A DNA stretch of 64,000 nucleotides from G963662905 sp963662905 (GTDB lineage: Bacteria; Bacteroidota; Bacteroidia; Bacteroidales; WRLA01), in NCBI GenBank assembly GCA_963662905.2, contig CAXXFD010000003.1, positions 1,798,001 to 1,862,000 of the forward strand, read 5' to 3'. A model generated the notes under the pieces. It saw only the letters and a list, made by a program, of their open reading frames with translations. It did no database searches and was not told where the DNA came from. This document shows positions 43,176-52,008 of this stretch, piece by piece; the first letter of the stretch is position 1, and each line of letters opens with the position of its first letter. The translations under genes and the position numbers were made by a program.

Positions 43176-43237
43176 AAAATCCGGAGGAAACGGCAGAATC
43201 CTTACTGTCGTTTCTTTGGGGTTACACAAATAGGGAA

Positions 43238-43286
43238 AGGCAGGAAGGTTCAGGCAAAAATAGGGTGCCTGATCCCTTTCCTGCCT
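43238..43286 (+). terminator. Long nested stem-loop, probable terminator of the permease gene
   Basis: AGGCAGGAA (43238-43246) pairs with TTCCTGCCT (43278-43286), continued by GG/CC past a bulge. Inside it CAGGCA (43251-43256) pairs with TGCCTG (43266-43271). It is followed by GTTTGTAATTT, a weak T-rich tail. Position (63 nt after the permease stop) suggests termination; an RNA structure for the next gene's leader is possible. Confidence 0.5.
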
Positions 43287-43323
43287 GTTTGTAATTTGAT
43301 GGCGGTTTATGAAGGAAGTATTA

Positions 43324-43331
43324 TAACTTTG
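43324..43331 (+). promoter_or_regulatory. Bacteroidota-type -7 element (TAACTTTG)
   Basis: TAnnTTTG match 24 nt before the ATG at 43355. A TTTG at 43295-43298 is 25 nt upstream, somewhat far for a -33 box. Confidence 0.42.
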
Positions 43332-43354
43332 CATCAAAGCTTTTTGCTTCCTCT

Positions 43355-45226
43355 ATGCCCGAACACATCAACATACGCATTTCCAAAAGTCGTTTATGGC
43401 TTTTTACCATCTCAATTGCCTTATTGTTTGTTTTTGTTGGCAATCTTCGTTTTGATGGATTCCGCGATGAAATCCTCGCCGGAGATGCACGGGGATATTA
43501 TGCCTGGCTGCCAGCGGTTTTTGTTTTTGATACACTGGATTTTTCGCCCGTTCTGGAGCTGCAAAAGCAAAGGCTTGATGAACACTATCAGGGACATTAT
43601 TATCATCAAGCGGGCAGTGTGCTCATCAATAAATTTACTTGTGGGACGGCTTTGCTTCAATCTCCCTTTTTTCTAACTTTTCGTTATCTCAGTGGCCTGC
43701 TGGGATACCGTGCCGATGGCTATTCCATGCTTTCGCAATGGGGAATCGGTATTGCTGCATTGTTTTATGGATTGCTGGGATTGTTTTTTGCACGCAAGCT
43801 GTTGATTTCTTTTGGTTTTGATAAACAAACATCATTGGCTGCAATACTCATCTATCTTTTTGGCAGCAACCTCTTCTTTTATATGTTTATGCATCCGGGC
43901 ATGTCGCATGTGTATTCATTCAGCATGATCAGCATTTTGCTGTATGCTGTGCGCATGTTTTTTCTGAATGGAAAGAAAAAATACATTCTTCTGGCTTCCA
44001 TAAGCATTGGTCTTGTGTTTCTTATACGCCCCTTTAATATCCTTATCATCTTTTTTCTGCCCTTTCTTGCTGAATCGTCCGGGCAGTTCCTTAAGCGCCT
44101 TGTTCAGCTTTTTCATCCCTCACGGCTTGCCCTTTTGCTTATTCCTGCTATTTTTATTGTGGGCATCCAATCCTGGATCTATTACCGCCAAATCGGGGAA
44201 TTCTGGATTTGGGCATATCAGGATGAAGGTTTTTTCCTGACCAATCCGCAACTGAGCAATTTCCTCTGGAGCTACCGCAAAGGACTGTTCCTCTACACTC
44301 CGCTTACCCTACTCAGTTTTTTTGGTGTCCTTGTTTTATTGCGCAGGGAGCCGCTTAGAGCTTTGGCCTGGTTCATGTTTTTGTTTTTTATAGTATGGAT
44401 GATGGCCGGCTGGTGGAACTGGTATTATGGCAGCGGTTTTGGGATGCGCCCTTTCGTGGATTTCTATGCAGTGCTTATGCTTTTGCTGGCCTATCTGATG
44501 CATGCGGCTTCGAAAACTTTTCTGCGCTTTGGATTGTATGCTGTGTTGACAATCGTTTTGCTCTTTAACCTGATTCAAACCTATCAATACGGGCAAAAAA
44601 TCATCCATCCTGAAAGTATGAACAAGGCAAAATACTGGTATGTTTTCATGAAAACCGCAAAGGAGTTTGAGGATGTGCTGGGCGATGCAGATGACGATAT
44701 TTTCCGCAAGCTTCCCATTGAGCATCTCGATAGTTTTAAAATGGATTTTGACAGCATGGCATTTCCCGTTTATAAAACAGGGCCATGGGAAATTTATAAG
44801 CGCAATATCCTCCCGCACGAAAACGACAGCAGCAACTTTTTATGCCAATTCGATAGTATTTCCGAATATAATGCCAACCTGATTATTCAGGATAGCGGCA
44901 TCCTTCAGTCGAAAAACCTGAAAGCCAATATCCGTTTCCTATACCGGGAAATAGATACCAATGCCTGTATGCGTGCGGTTTTTGTGGGATCGGCTACCGA
45001 TAAAAACGATATTACCATTTATTATAAACCCATGCGCATTAAGGATGTACCAAACGACAGCACAGGTATCTGGGATACTGCCCATATTGAAATGAATTTT
45101 AAATGGGGCAAGGCAAAACCCGAAGAATTGCGTATGTATATCTGGAACAAAGACAAAGAAGCCTTTGAAATTGATGACATAAGCATTCATTTTTTTGACG
45201 TAAAACCCGAAAAGAAGAGGTGGTAA
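43355..45226 (+). CDS. Polytopic membrane protein, GT-C-like glycosyltransferase possible
   Basis: A 623-residue inner-membrane protein with about 11-12 predicted helices in residues 12-415 and a soluble C-terminal domain (about 430-623) of beta character. The first loop holds EILAGDARGYYAWLPAVFVFD, where an acidic pair follows helix 1. GT-C fold glycosyltransferases use such a D/E motif in the first periplasmic loop. Another loop has MAGWWNWYYGSGFGMRPFVDFYA. I recall no named family and infer GT-C only from topology and these motifs. It is monocistronic with its own -7 element. The acceptor and sugar donor are unknown. Confidence 0.65.
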   Translation: MPEHINIRISKSRLWLFTISIALLFVFVGNLRFDGFRDEILAGDARGYYAWLPAVFVFDTLDFSPVLELQKQRLDEHYQGHYYHQAGSVLINKFTCGTALLQSPFFLTFRYLSGLLGYRADGYSMLSQWGIGIAALFYGLLGLFFARKLLISFGFDKQTSLAAILIYLFGSNLFFYMFMHPGMSHVYSFSMISILLYAVRMFFLNGKKKYILLASISIGLVFLIRPFNILIIFFLPFLAESSGQFLKRLVQLFHPSRLALLLIPAIFIVGIQSWIYYRQIGEFWIWAYQDEGFFLTNPQLSNFLWSYRKGLFLYTPLTLLSFFGVLVLLRREPLRALAWFMFLFFIVWMMAGWWNWYYGSGFGMRPFVDFYAVLMLLLAYLMHAASKTFLRFGLYAVLTIVLLFNLIQTYQYGQKIIHPESMNKAKYWYVFMKTAKEFEDVLGDADDDIFRKLPIEHLDSFKMDFDSMAFPVYKTGPWEIYKRNILPHENDSSNFLCQFDSISEYNANLIIQDSGILQSKNLKANIRFLYREIDTNACMRAVFVGSATDKNDITIYYKPMRIKDVPNDSTGIWDTAHIEMNFKWGKAKPEELRMYIWNKDKEAFEIDDISIHFFDVKPEKKRW

Positions 45227-45327
45227 ACTGATCCTTTTTGCAAATCGTATTGATTTTTCGGAAAAAATTGTGAATTAGCAGCTTATATGTTTGTGGGAGC
45301 ATGGGCTTATTTTTCTGGCGAATAGTT

Positions 45328-45335
45328 TACTTTTG
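45328..45335 (+). promoter_or_regulatory. Bacteroidota-type -7 element (TACTTTTG)
   Basis: TAnnTTTG match 20 nt before the LamG-protein ATG. No -33 TTTG at normal spacing. Confidence 0.38.
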
Positions 45336-45355
45336 TCCTTAACTATATCATCCAA

Positions 45356-48300
45356 ATGCTGAAATTCAGAAAAGTGAAGCAAAAAACACCATTTATGATC
45401 TTCCTCATACTTATATTGGGAGGACGCCTTATGGCTCAAAGTGGCGGCTTTTCACTTTCTTTTGATGGAACGGATGATTATGTGAGTTTTGGAACCAATT
45501 CGCCCACCTATTACAATGATAATATTACCATAGAAGCCTGGATCAAAACCAGTCAAAACGGAACGGAAAAAAATATCCTTTCCTGGGGCGCAACCGGAGG
45601 CAATCAAAATGTGCAGCTCAGGATTGATGACGGCCTGCTTACTTTCGGTATTGATGATTATGGGCCTCATCATTGGGGGGCGATTAGCAGTAGTCAGCAT
45701 GTAAATGCCGGTTGCTGGATGCATGTGGCTATGGTGAAAAGTGGCAGCTTTGTGCAATTGTATATCAACGGAGTGGCCAACAATAGCGGAACGCTGCAGC
45801 AAAGCGTGAATATGGATCGTTTTATTCTCGGGCATTTTTATCAGGCAGGAACTATTGATTCCGATATGGCTTTTCAGGGCGAAATAGACGAAGTGCGTAT
45901 CTGGCATTCAGCCCGATCTGCATGGGAAATAAAGGAATTTATGTATAAGGATGCCGGCACTGATATGGAAGCCTATTATAAAATGAGCAATGGCAGCGGC
46001 ACATCTCTGAGCGACAACAGCAAAAACAGCCATTCCGGTACGCTTATGAACAGCACCGCATGGAAAGCATCCGACTGCTTCGTGTCCAATGGGAATGCCT
46101 TGTTGTTTGATGGCACAAACAATCATGTTTTTTTTGACAATAATCGACCCTACTTTACCGATACCATCACCATCGAAGCCTGGATAAAAACTACAAGCAC
46201 GGCAAAGGAAAAGGAAATAGTCTGTTGGGGAAGTCGAAGTAGCAGTGATGTTGTTGAGTTTAGATTGGATGAGGGAAAACTGGAATACGGACTTTATACT
46301 GGTGCCGACAATGATTGGGTATCTCTCAAAAGCAATACTTCCATCAATACGGGAAACTGGACTCATGTTTGTGTGGTTCAGGAAGAAAGCTCGGTGAAAC
46401 TCTATATCAATGGCCTGCTTGATGTGAGCAGTACATTGGTAAAAAGGCCGCAAGTCACTAATATGCAGATTGGGGTTTTGTTCCAGAATAACATCCAGAA
46501 CCTGGCCTATGATTTTGACGGCCAAATTGATGAAGTACGCATTTGGTATATGGCGCGCACTGAAGCTGAGATTCGTGAAACTTTGTATCAGAATATCAAT
46601 GGAAACTGGGGTGGTTTGGCTTGTTGTTACCGAATGAACCAATCTGTTCAGGATGTTTCCAGCTTGAAGGATGCTTCCCCTAATGCCTTTCATGGCCATA
46701 TGAATTTTTTTGAATCGGGTAGCGATTTTAATCCCAATACATACATCATAAACTGGTTGGGAGCTACAAACAGTCAGTGGAACCTGGCGGCAAACTGGAA
46801 TTCGGGCAACGTTCCGGCCAGTAGTGCTCATGTTAATATTGAAACTGATCCCATAAATGCGGTTCAAATCAATTCTGCACAGGAAATTGCCGGTCTGCAT
46901 ATCGCTTCTTCTGCCGGCCTGGAACTGCAAAATAATGCGCAGCTTACTGTGGGCGGACTGATCTTTAATGAATCCTCAGCAGAATCTGTTGTCTTAAAAT
47001 CAAATGCATCCGGCACTGCTTCGCTGATTATTGAAGGGGAAGCCGATGGCGATATAAGCGCTGAACGCTATTTGAGCAAAGACATTTGGCATTATATTTC
47101 TGCTCCTTTTGATATTTCCGGCAATTTCAACAGCCTGAATTTTGGGCTTACTGCAGGAGAAAACAAGGATCAGTTTTACCGCTGGGAAGAGGATTATGTT
47201 TGGGATGGCTATACCGGAATCTGGGTGGATATTCTCAATGGCGAGGATGGAACCGGCGATAATCCGCTGATGGATGATGAAGGTTTTGTTCCCGCAAAGG
47301 GCTATGCAATGACCTATATTGAAGCTGATAAAGCCCTGGAATTGAGTGGAACGCCACTGTTTTCAGATCAGAATATCATTATGAGCCGTACATCGGCCAG
47401 CAGCCATACCGGCGCAAATCTGGTGGGCAATCCTTTTTGCTGCGATATTGCGATTAACAATGCCGCCGACAGCGACGATAACTTTCTTAAAGCCAATGCA
47501 CCGGTTCTCGAGGCGTCTTATCAGGCCGTATATGTTTGGCAGGAAAGTGAAAACTGGGACGGCATCAGCAATGAAGATTATGTGCCTCTTAACCACAGCA
47601 GTGCTGCCACATTTCTTGAAGTTGCACAGGGTTTTATGGTTATGTCGGCTTCAGATGGAGCTGTTTTGCAGTTTCCGGAAGAAATCAGAAAGCACGGTAG
47701 CGGGATTTTTTATAAAGAATCCGATGATTTTATGCGGCTAAAACTGTGGATACGAACCGATAAAATAGCCGCTTTCACAGAATTTGTTTTTGCTGCAGGC
47801 ATGAGCCTCGAGATGGATGCAGGATACGATGCTGCAAAAATGAAAGGAAATCCGGATATCGCTTTGTACAGCCGCCTGCCGGAAATTTTAGGAGAGGATT
47901 ATGCCATTCAGGCGCTGCCTTATATTGAAACAGAATGTATGGTTCCGCTTGGAATTGATTTGGCAGCTGCCTCGGAAATTACATTTTCTATTGAAGGTTC
48001 TGTTTTCCAAAAAGGGAGTATCATGCTACATGACAAGGAAAAAGGCGTTTTTACAGACCTGTTGGATAAAGAATACAGCTGTGCAACAGGAAATTCGGAT
48101 GCACGTTTTTACCTCTGTTTAAAAAATATCTTCCCTAAGGCATCCGGTAACGAATTTGCTGATTATTTTTCAGCCCATTTTGACGGCCGGGACATCATAG
48201 TGAAAAACAACTTTTACCATAACTGTAATTATAGGCTAATCGATTTAAAAGGCTCTCATATTTCCGAAGGGATTTTACCCAAAGGCGTGAACAGCATATC

Positions 48301-48394
48301 TGCAGGAGCGATTAGCCCGGGACTGTATTTATTGCACATCAGGGAAAGGGAAAATGCAACTATGATCAAGTTGGTAAACCTTGGAGGGCATTAA
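45356..48394 (+). CDS. Secreted protein with two LamG-like jelly rolls, probable T9SS type A cargo
   Basis: A 1012-residue secreted protein. The leader is long and basic (MLKFRKVKQKTPFMIFLILILGG) with cleavage near LMAQ. Residues about 30-215 and 245-430 are two LamG/concanavalin-like domains, each with LSFDGTDDYV / LLFDGTNNHV, ITIEAWIKTS, a WTHV-like strand and EIDEVRIWHSAR / QIDEVRIWYMAR. Then a fasciclin-like or 'WNLAANWNSGNVP' beta region (about 465-560) and a long beta-rich part follow. The last about 75 residues (YRLIDLKGSHISEGILPKG...GLYLLHIRERE) resemble a type A sorting domain. Such proteins usually bind or process polysaccharide, but no catalytic domain is recognised. Confidence 0.82.
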   Translation: MLKFRKVKQKTPFMIFLILILGGRLMAQSGGFSLSFDGTDDYVSFGTNSPTYYNDNITIEAWIKTSQNGTEKNILSWGATGGNQNVQLRIDDGLLTFGIDDYGPHHWGAISSSQHVNAGCWMHVAMVKSGSFVQLYINGVANNSGTLQQSVNMDRFILGHFYQAGTIDSDMAFQGEIDEVRIWHSARSAWEIKEFMYKDAGTDMEAYYKMSNGSGTSLSDNSKNSHSGTLMNSTAWKASDCFVSNGNALLFDGTNNHVFFDNNRPYFTDTITIEAWIKTTSTAKEKEIVCWGSRSSSDVVEFRLDEGKLEYGLYTGADNDWVSLKSNTSINTGNWTHVCVVQEESSVKLYINGLLDVSSTLVKRPQVTNMQIGVLFQNNIQNLAYDFDGQIDEVRIWYMARTEAEIRETLYQNINGNWGGLACCYRMNQSVQDVSSLKDASPNAFHGHMNFFESGSDFNPNTYIINWLGATNSQWNLAANWNSGNVPASSAHVNIETDPINAVQINSAQEIAGLHIASSAGLELQNNAQLTVGGLIFNESSAESVVLKSNASGTASLIIEGEADGDISAERYLSKDIWHYISAPFDISGNFNSLNFGLTAGENKDQFYRWEEDYVWDGYTGIWVDILNGEDGTGDNPLMDDEGFVPAKGYAMTYIEADKALELSGTPLFSDQNIIMSRTSASSHTGANLVGNPFCCDIAINNAADSDDNFLKANAPVLEASYQAVYVWQESENWDGISNEDYVPLNHSSAATFLEVAQGFMVMSASDGAVLQFPEEIRKHGSGIFYKESDDFMRLKLWIRTDKIAAFTEFVFAAGMSLEMDAGYDAAKMKGNPDIALYSRLPEILGEDYAIQALPYIETECMVPLGIDLAAASEITFSIEGSVFQKGSIMLHDKEKGVFTDLLDKEYSCATGNSDARFYLCLKNIFPKASGNEFADYFSAHFDGRDIIVKNNFYHNCNYRLIDLKGSHISEGILPKGVNSISAGAISPGLYLLHIRERENATMIKLVNLGGH

Positions 48395-49410
48395 TCCGGA
48401 TCTAAAGGCTAAGCTGCTTTATTCATAAACACTGCTTATAAATTGCGCATTTAATATTCATCCTGCTTAGAATATCTTTCGGTGCCTCGCTAAACAGCCA
48501 TTCCTGCAAGAATAATATTTGCGATTAAATCTGACCTTTCAGGACGCAGCTTGCGTATTGTTTATCTGGCCAAAATATTATCGCAAGCAGGAAAAACTGT
48601 TCGTTTTACAAAATATATTCAAGTCTGAAACAAGCATGATAAAAATAATCATTAACACGGTTCTGCTGAGCTTTGTCGAAGTACAAGACAATAATTATTT
48701 TTCATCATGCGGTTCCATCCCACCCATGAAAAATAAATAATAATCGGATGAAAGACTTGCTTAATTCAGCCCGGCGCGACGCCCTTGCCTGAAGGCTAAC
48801 AATATACATTGACCCTCTGAAAGAGCAGCATAACATCCAGCATTCCAGTCATCTATCAATAAACCAGTTTAATGCATATTGCAACAGCAATAGTTCGTTA
48901 TGAATTAATGAAGCTAAACAATCCTGCTCCCGGCAACCGGGCCTCCGGAAACCTCCTGCATCATGCAATAAAGCGATCCGAAATAACAGTAACAAGCAAC
49001 CTTCGTGTAATAAGCTGCCCCGATTTTTTTATAGGGATTATCATCCGCAAAACACATCAGGAAAGACCAACTGATATTCCTTTAAACGATCATTATTACA
49101 TTAAAATAAACCGTCACCAAATCCGGATAAACCTCATTTTTTCTCGGCAATAAATATATAATAATTATAAAACCCTACACTAAAGCACCTTACAGCCTGT
49201 TAAGATTTAGGATTCTTAACCAATGCATCCTCGGGGCACAGTTTGAATGCCCTATTTTTGACACCGCAGATTCGGTTTTATCCTATGGGCTTGCATACCG
49301 TTTAAGCAAAATACAGTGTATGCTTAAAAGGTTTCAATGAACCAGTCCACATTTATTCGCAACGCTCCATCCGCTATTGCGGGAAATTATAAAAATTAAA
49401 CTCTAAACGA
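48395..49410. other. Kilobase of non-coding DNA with half of a dispersed repeat
   Basis: No frame here has coding character; the open frames lack homologous-looking domains and usual starts. It holds an about 83-bp stretch at 48631-48713 that recurs in diverged form at 50109-50193, a small CCCGG-CAA-CCGGG hairpin near 48930, and a TATTTTTG -7-like element at 49253-49260 (151 nt before the next gene). The stretch could be the wreck of a gene or a long leader. Confidence 0.5.
48631..48713. repeat. Dispersed repeat, copy 1
   Basis: Shares blocks with 50109-50193 such as CAAGCA-GATA-AAATAAT, TGAGCTTTGYCRAAGTA, GACAAT and TTTTTCATYATGCGGTT. The estimated identity by eye is about three quarters. 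No function is known to me. Confidence 0.6.
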
Positions 49411-50088
49411 ATGAAAAAGATTTTTTTGTTTTTGCTTCTGGCTTTGTTTTTTATGCAAAACATTACTGCACAGGAACCTTCCGGCACATCCGGAGAGGGG
49501 AAAAAATCAACACCCTCTTCTGTTGGGCTTTCTTACGGAACTTTTTCCATGATGGGAGATGACAGTAAACATTTTTATGATGCTGAACTTTATCAGATTG
49601 ATGCAAATTTTGCTATTGGGAATGTCTTTATGCTACAGCCTTTCTTTCGTTATGGCTATAAATACTATGAAGAAGGATTTGTTGGGTATTATTCCGGAAT
49701 TATTGCATGGGCAGACATCTATACCTATGGTTTGGGCATTGCCCCAAAAGTTTATATACAGCTTGCAAACAATAATTTGATCCTTAGCATTGGACCTTTA
49801 GTTTCATATAATTATTATGAAATAGAAACAGAAGTTAGTGTCCTGAGCATATACAGCCACATTCCAAATATTGAATCAACTTCCAATGATTTTTTACTGA
49901 GCTATGGAGGAAATGCACAGATCGAATGGCGTATAAGTCCACGAATAGCACTCAGCACAGAACTGTTTTATGATCATGTTAAGCTCGATGAGCTTTATAA
50001 GGACAGTGACGATTTCGGTGATTTTATCCCGGAAATCAATATAAATGCAGCTTTTGGATTTAATGTAGGCTTGCGCTATTGCTGGTAA
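49411..50088 (+). CDS. Small outer-membrane beta-barrel protein, function unknown
   Basis: A 225-residue protein with a signal peptide cleaved after ITAQ, then a Ser/Gly/Lys linker (EPSGTSGEGKKSTPSS), and Tyr/Phe/Gly-rich amphipathic strands (VGLSYGTFSMMG, IDANFAIGNVFMLQPFFRYGYKYY, YGLGIAPKVYIQL, LILSIGPLVSYNYY) to a Trp end (VGLRYCW). This is the composition of an outer-membrane porin-like barrel of about ten strands. No family assigned. The neighbouring lipoprotein gene begins 131 bp later, with a copy of the dispersed repeat between them. A shared role is possible but unproven. Confidence 0.68.
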   Translation: MKKIFLFLLLALFFMQNITAQEPSGTSGEGKKSTPSSVGLSYGTFSMMGDDSKHFYDAELYQIDANFAIGNVFMLQPFFRYGYKYYEEGFVGYYSGIIAWADIYTYGLGIAPKVYIQLANNNLILSIGPLVSYNYYEIETEVSVLSIYSHIPNIESTSNDFLLSYGGNAQIEWRISPRIALSTELFYDHVKLDELYKDSDDFGDFIPEININAAFGFNVGLRYCW

Positions 50089-50108
50089 TCGAACAAAAAT
50101 TTATAAAA

Positions 50109-50193
50109 CAAGCAGGATAGAAATAATGAAGATAGAGCTTTATTGAGCTTTGCCAAAGTATATGACAATGATATTTTTTCATTATGCGGTTAT
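50109..50193. repeat. Dispersed repeat, copy 2
   Basis: Counterpart of 48631-48713, here lying directly upstream of the lipoprotein at 50220. Its position just before a start codon suggests it may carry or replace a promoter. Confidence 0.6.
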
Positions 50194-50219
50194 ATCTGCC
50201 AAACTAAAAAATTAAAAAC

Positions 50220-50588
50220 ATGAAGAAATTAATGTTTAGCCTTTTCATTTTTGCTTTATGTAGCAGCACACTCGTATCATGCAGTGATGATTCGGAGGAC
50301 GAAAAACCTGAAGTACAGGTTGGTTTTTTATTAAAAAACACCCTTTTATGGCATATTGGGCATGACTATAAAGTAGCAGGAACCGGAATTGACGGAAAAG
50401 CCTTTACCGGCCCTGAAAAGTATGTTCAATATGTGGATGTGCTGCTTGATGGAAGTAAAATTGAATATGGCAGCAAGCTTACCCTCTACCGTGATGGCAA
50501 TATTTTATGGACTTCCGATCCCATCAATAAAAGCTGTACGATTACTTATAATAATGACGCTTTTCAGGATAAAGTGAGCATAGAATAA
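50220..50588 (+). CDS. Small lipoprotein, function unknown
   Basis: A 122-residue lipoprotein (lipobox LVSC, Cys near 21) with an acidic tether (SDDSEDEKPEVQ). The remaining about 90 residues are beta strands: VGFLLKNTLLWHIGHDYKVAG, YVQYVDVLLDGSKIEYGSKLTLYRDGNILWTSDP, SCTITYNND. The fold is unrecognised. A layout of short beta domain plus tether resembles the small lipoprotein of the copper operon, but sequence similarity is not evident. No strong operon link: 131 bp separate it from the barrel gene upstream. Confidence 0.6.
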   Translation: MKKLMFSLFIFALCSSTLVSCSDDSEDEKPEVQVGFLLKNTLLWHIGHDYKVAGTGIDGKAFTGPEKYVQYVDVLLDGSKIEYGSKLTLYRDGNILWTSDPINKSCTITYNNDAFQDKVSIE

Positions 50589-50640
50589 GACCTGATTCAG
50601 GTTTCTGTTTTTTGGTTTTTTTCGCATAAAATAAACTTAA

Positions 50641-50672
50641 GAAAAGCCCGGGGAACATAAAATTCTCCGGGC
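50641..50672 (-). terminator. Intrinsic terminator of the T9SS type A gene
   Basis: GCCCGGGGAA (50646-50655) pairs with TTCTCCGGGC (50663-50672) with one wobble. Read on the minus strand it is followed by TTTTC, 28 nt after the stop at 50700. Confidence 0.8.
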
Positions 50673-50699
50673 CAACAACATATTACCAATCAATCCAGC

Positions 50700-51839
50700 C
50701 TACTGCACGATTAGTTTCTTAGTGCTTTGCTTCTCTCCGGAAATAATCTGTACGAAGAATGTTCCCTTAAACTGGCCATCCAGTTGAATTTCTTCTTCCT
50801 GCCAGCCCAGGGCTTTGCCCAGTTTCTTGCTGTAAATCTCATGCCCGTTTTCATCCAGCACACGGATTTCAGTTTTGGCTTTTTCTTTCACCATAAATTT
50901 CACTTTAAACCGCCCTTCGCTGGGGTTAGGAAACAGGATAAAAGTGTCTGTTTCCAGTTTTTCACCGCTAAATTTTACGCCTTGATTTTTCAGATATTCT
51001 ATATCTTCTTTTTTGGCATTGTTTAATTTGACCATATGCTCCGAATCACCGTCTTTTGTCGTATATGCAATGAAATCTACATCTTTTCCATCTTTATTAT
51101 CGCTGCGTACTACTGTGATTTTCACCGCATCAACACCTTTCAGGGGATTGTTTTTTCCGGCAAAGATCCAGTTGGCATCGCCCGTGGTAGTAAAAATATC
51201 GCCCGAAGCACTATCGCTGACATAAATAGTCATAGTGCCGCCCAAACTATCGAGAGAATGAATGCTTTCTCCGTCGCATTCCACAGTAACACGGCCGTTT
51301 TTGCCTTTAATGACCTTTACTTTCATGTTTTCATCATCGCCAAACCAAATCATTCCATCCTCATGATGGATGTTTTTCATCAGCTCCTCCATTTCTTCCA
51401 TCTCCGCAGATATTTTCATATGAAGGCTGCTGTCCGTATCAAATTTGATTTTAACGGTTTGCATGATGGAGTCAATGTCTGGAATATTAATTTTAATGCT
51501 TTCAAAATCAACAGAATCGCTTACCATCATAATGTCAAATTTCATATCATCAATCATTTTTGCATTCTCATCCAGAAGGATTTCGATTTTTTGCAGTTCC
51601 TCCTCCATGCCTTCCATGGCCGAATCCATGATAATCCAGATGCGTTCATGATCAAAATCATGATCGTAAAAATTCCAGATAATGGTATCTGTTTTGATGT
51701 TGTCTGAATTTACAACATAGGCTTTTACTTTTTTTTGTGATGTCACTTTTTGAGCCATCATCTGCGAAAAGGCTCCAGAAAAGAGGTAAATCAGGATTGC
51801 GATAAAAAGCTGTACGAAAAATTTAATTGCTTTGCTCAT
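50700..51839 (-). CDS. Acidic, Met-rich T9SS type A secreted protein
   Basis: A 379-residue secreted protein with a signal peptide (MSKAIKFFVQLFIAILIYLF..., cleavage after MMAQ). Residues about 60-175 are very acidic and Met-rich (DSAMEGMEEELQKIEILLDENAKM, ISAEMEEMEELMKNIHHEDGM), with no recognised domain. The C-terminal about 80 residues are a type A sorting domain (LFPNPSEGRFKVKF, IRVLDENGHEIYSKKL, GTFFVQIISGEKQSTKKLIVQ). It is transcribed divergently from a histidine kinase gene. The 169-bp gap holds repeated AGGTTAAAA motifs, so it may be regulated by that system. Methionine/acid content hints at metal or Ca2+ binding, but this is speculative. Confidence 0.8.
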   Translation of the reverse strand: MSKAIKFFVQLFIAILIYLFSGAFSQMMAQKVTSQKKVKAYVVNSDNIKTDTIIWNFYDHDFDHERIWIIMDSAMEGMEEELQKIEILLDENAKMIDDMKFDIMMVSDSVDFESIKINIPDIDSIMQTVKIKFDTDSSLHMKISAEMEEMEELMKNIHHEDGMIWFGDDENMKVKVIKGKNGRVTVECDGESIHSLDSLGGTMTIYVSDSASGDIFTTTGDANWIFAGKNNPLKGVDAVKITVVRSDNKDGKDVDFIAYTTKDGDSEHMVKLNNAKKEDIEYLKNQGVKFSGEKLETDTFILFPNPSEGRFKVKFMVKEKAKTEIRVLDENGHEIYSKKLGKALGWQEEEIQLDGQFKGTFFVQIISGEKQSTKKLIVQ

Positions 51840-51915
51840 GACTTATTAATTTTGGGTTCGTTATTGAATTGTTTTAATCATCTGATGCAAAACTATAGCG
51901 CAAAGCAGCTGTAAA

Positions 51916-51959
51916 AACCTAACAACAGGTTAAAAAGCCTTAATGAAAGGTTAAAATGC
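51916..51959. promoter_or_regulatory. AGGTT repeats, candidate response-regulator sites
   Basis: AGGTTAAAAAGC (51927-51938) and AGGTTAAAATGC (51948-51959) are direct repeats 21 bp apart, two helical turns. AACCT at 51916-51920 is an inverted half site separated from the first repeat by 6 bp. They lie between the kinase operon and the divergent secreted-protein gene. Confidence 0.45.
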
Positions 51960-52008
51960 TTGGCAAGCCTTTTTGTATTCCTTAAATTTGGCCTGAAAAT
52001 CAAAAGAA

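Noticed and set aside
45908..46930. A 340-codon minus-strand frame across the LamG protein
   Set aside because: The plus strand encodes clear LamG domains; the antisense frame has no signal, domain or plausible start.
48519..48740. A short open frame in the kilobase gap
   Set aside because: 73 codons with no domain or leader; it includes part of the dispersed repeat.
48926..48945. CCCGG-CAA-CCGGG hairpin as a terminator
   Set aside because: It has a 3-nt loop, a short stem and no T-run, and lies over 500 bp from the nearest stop codon.
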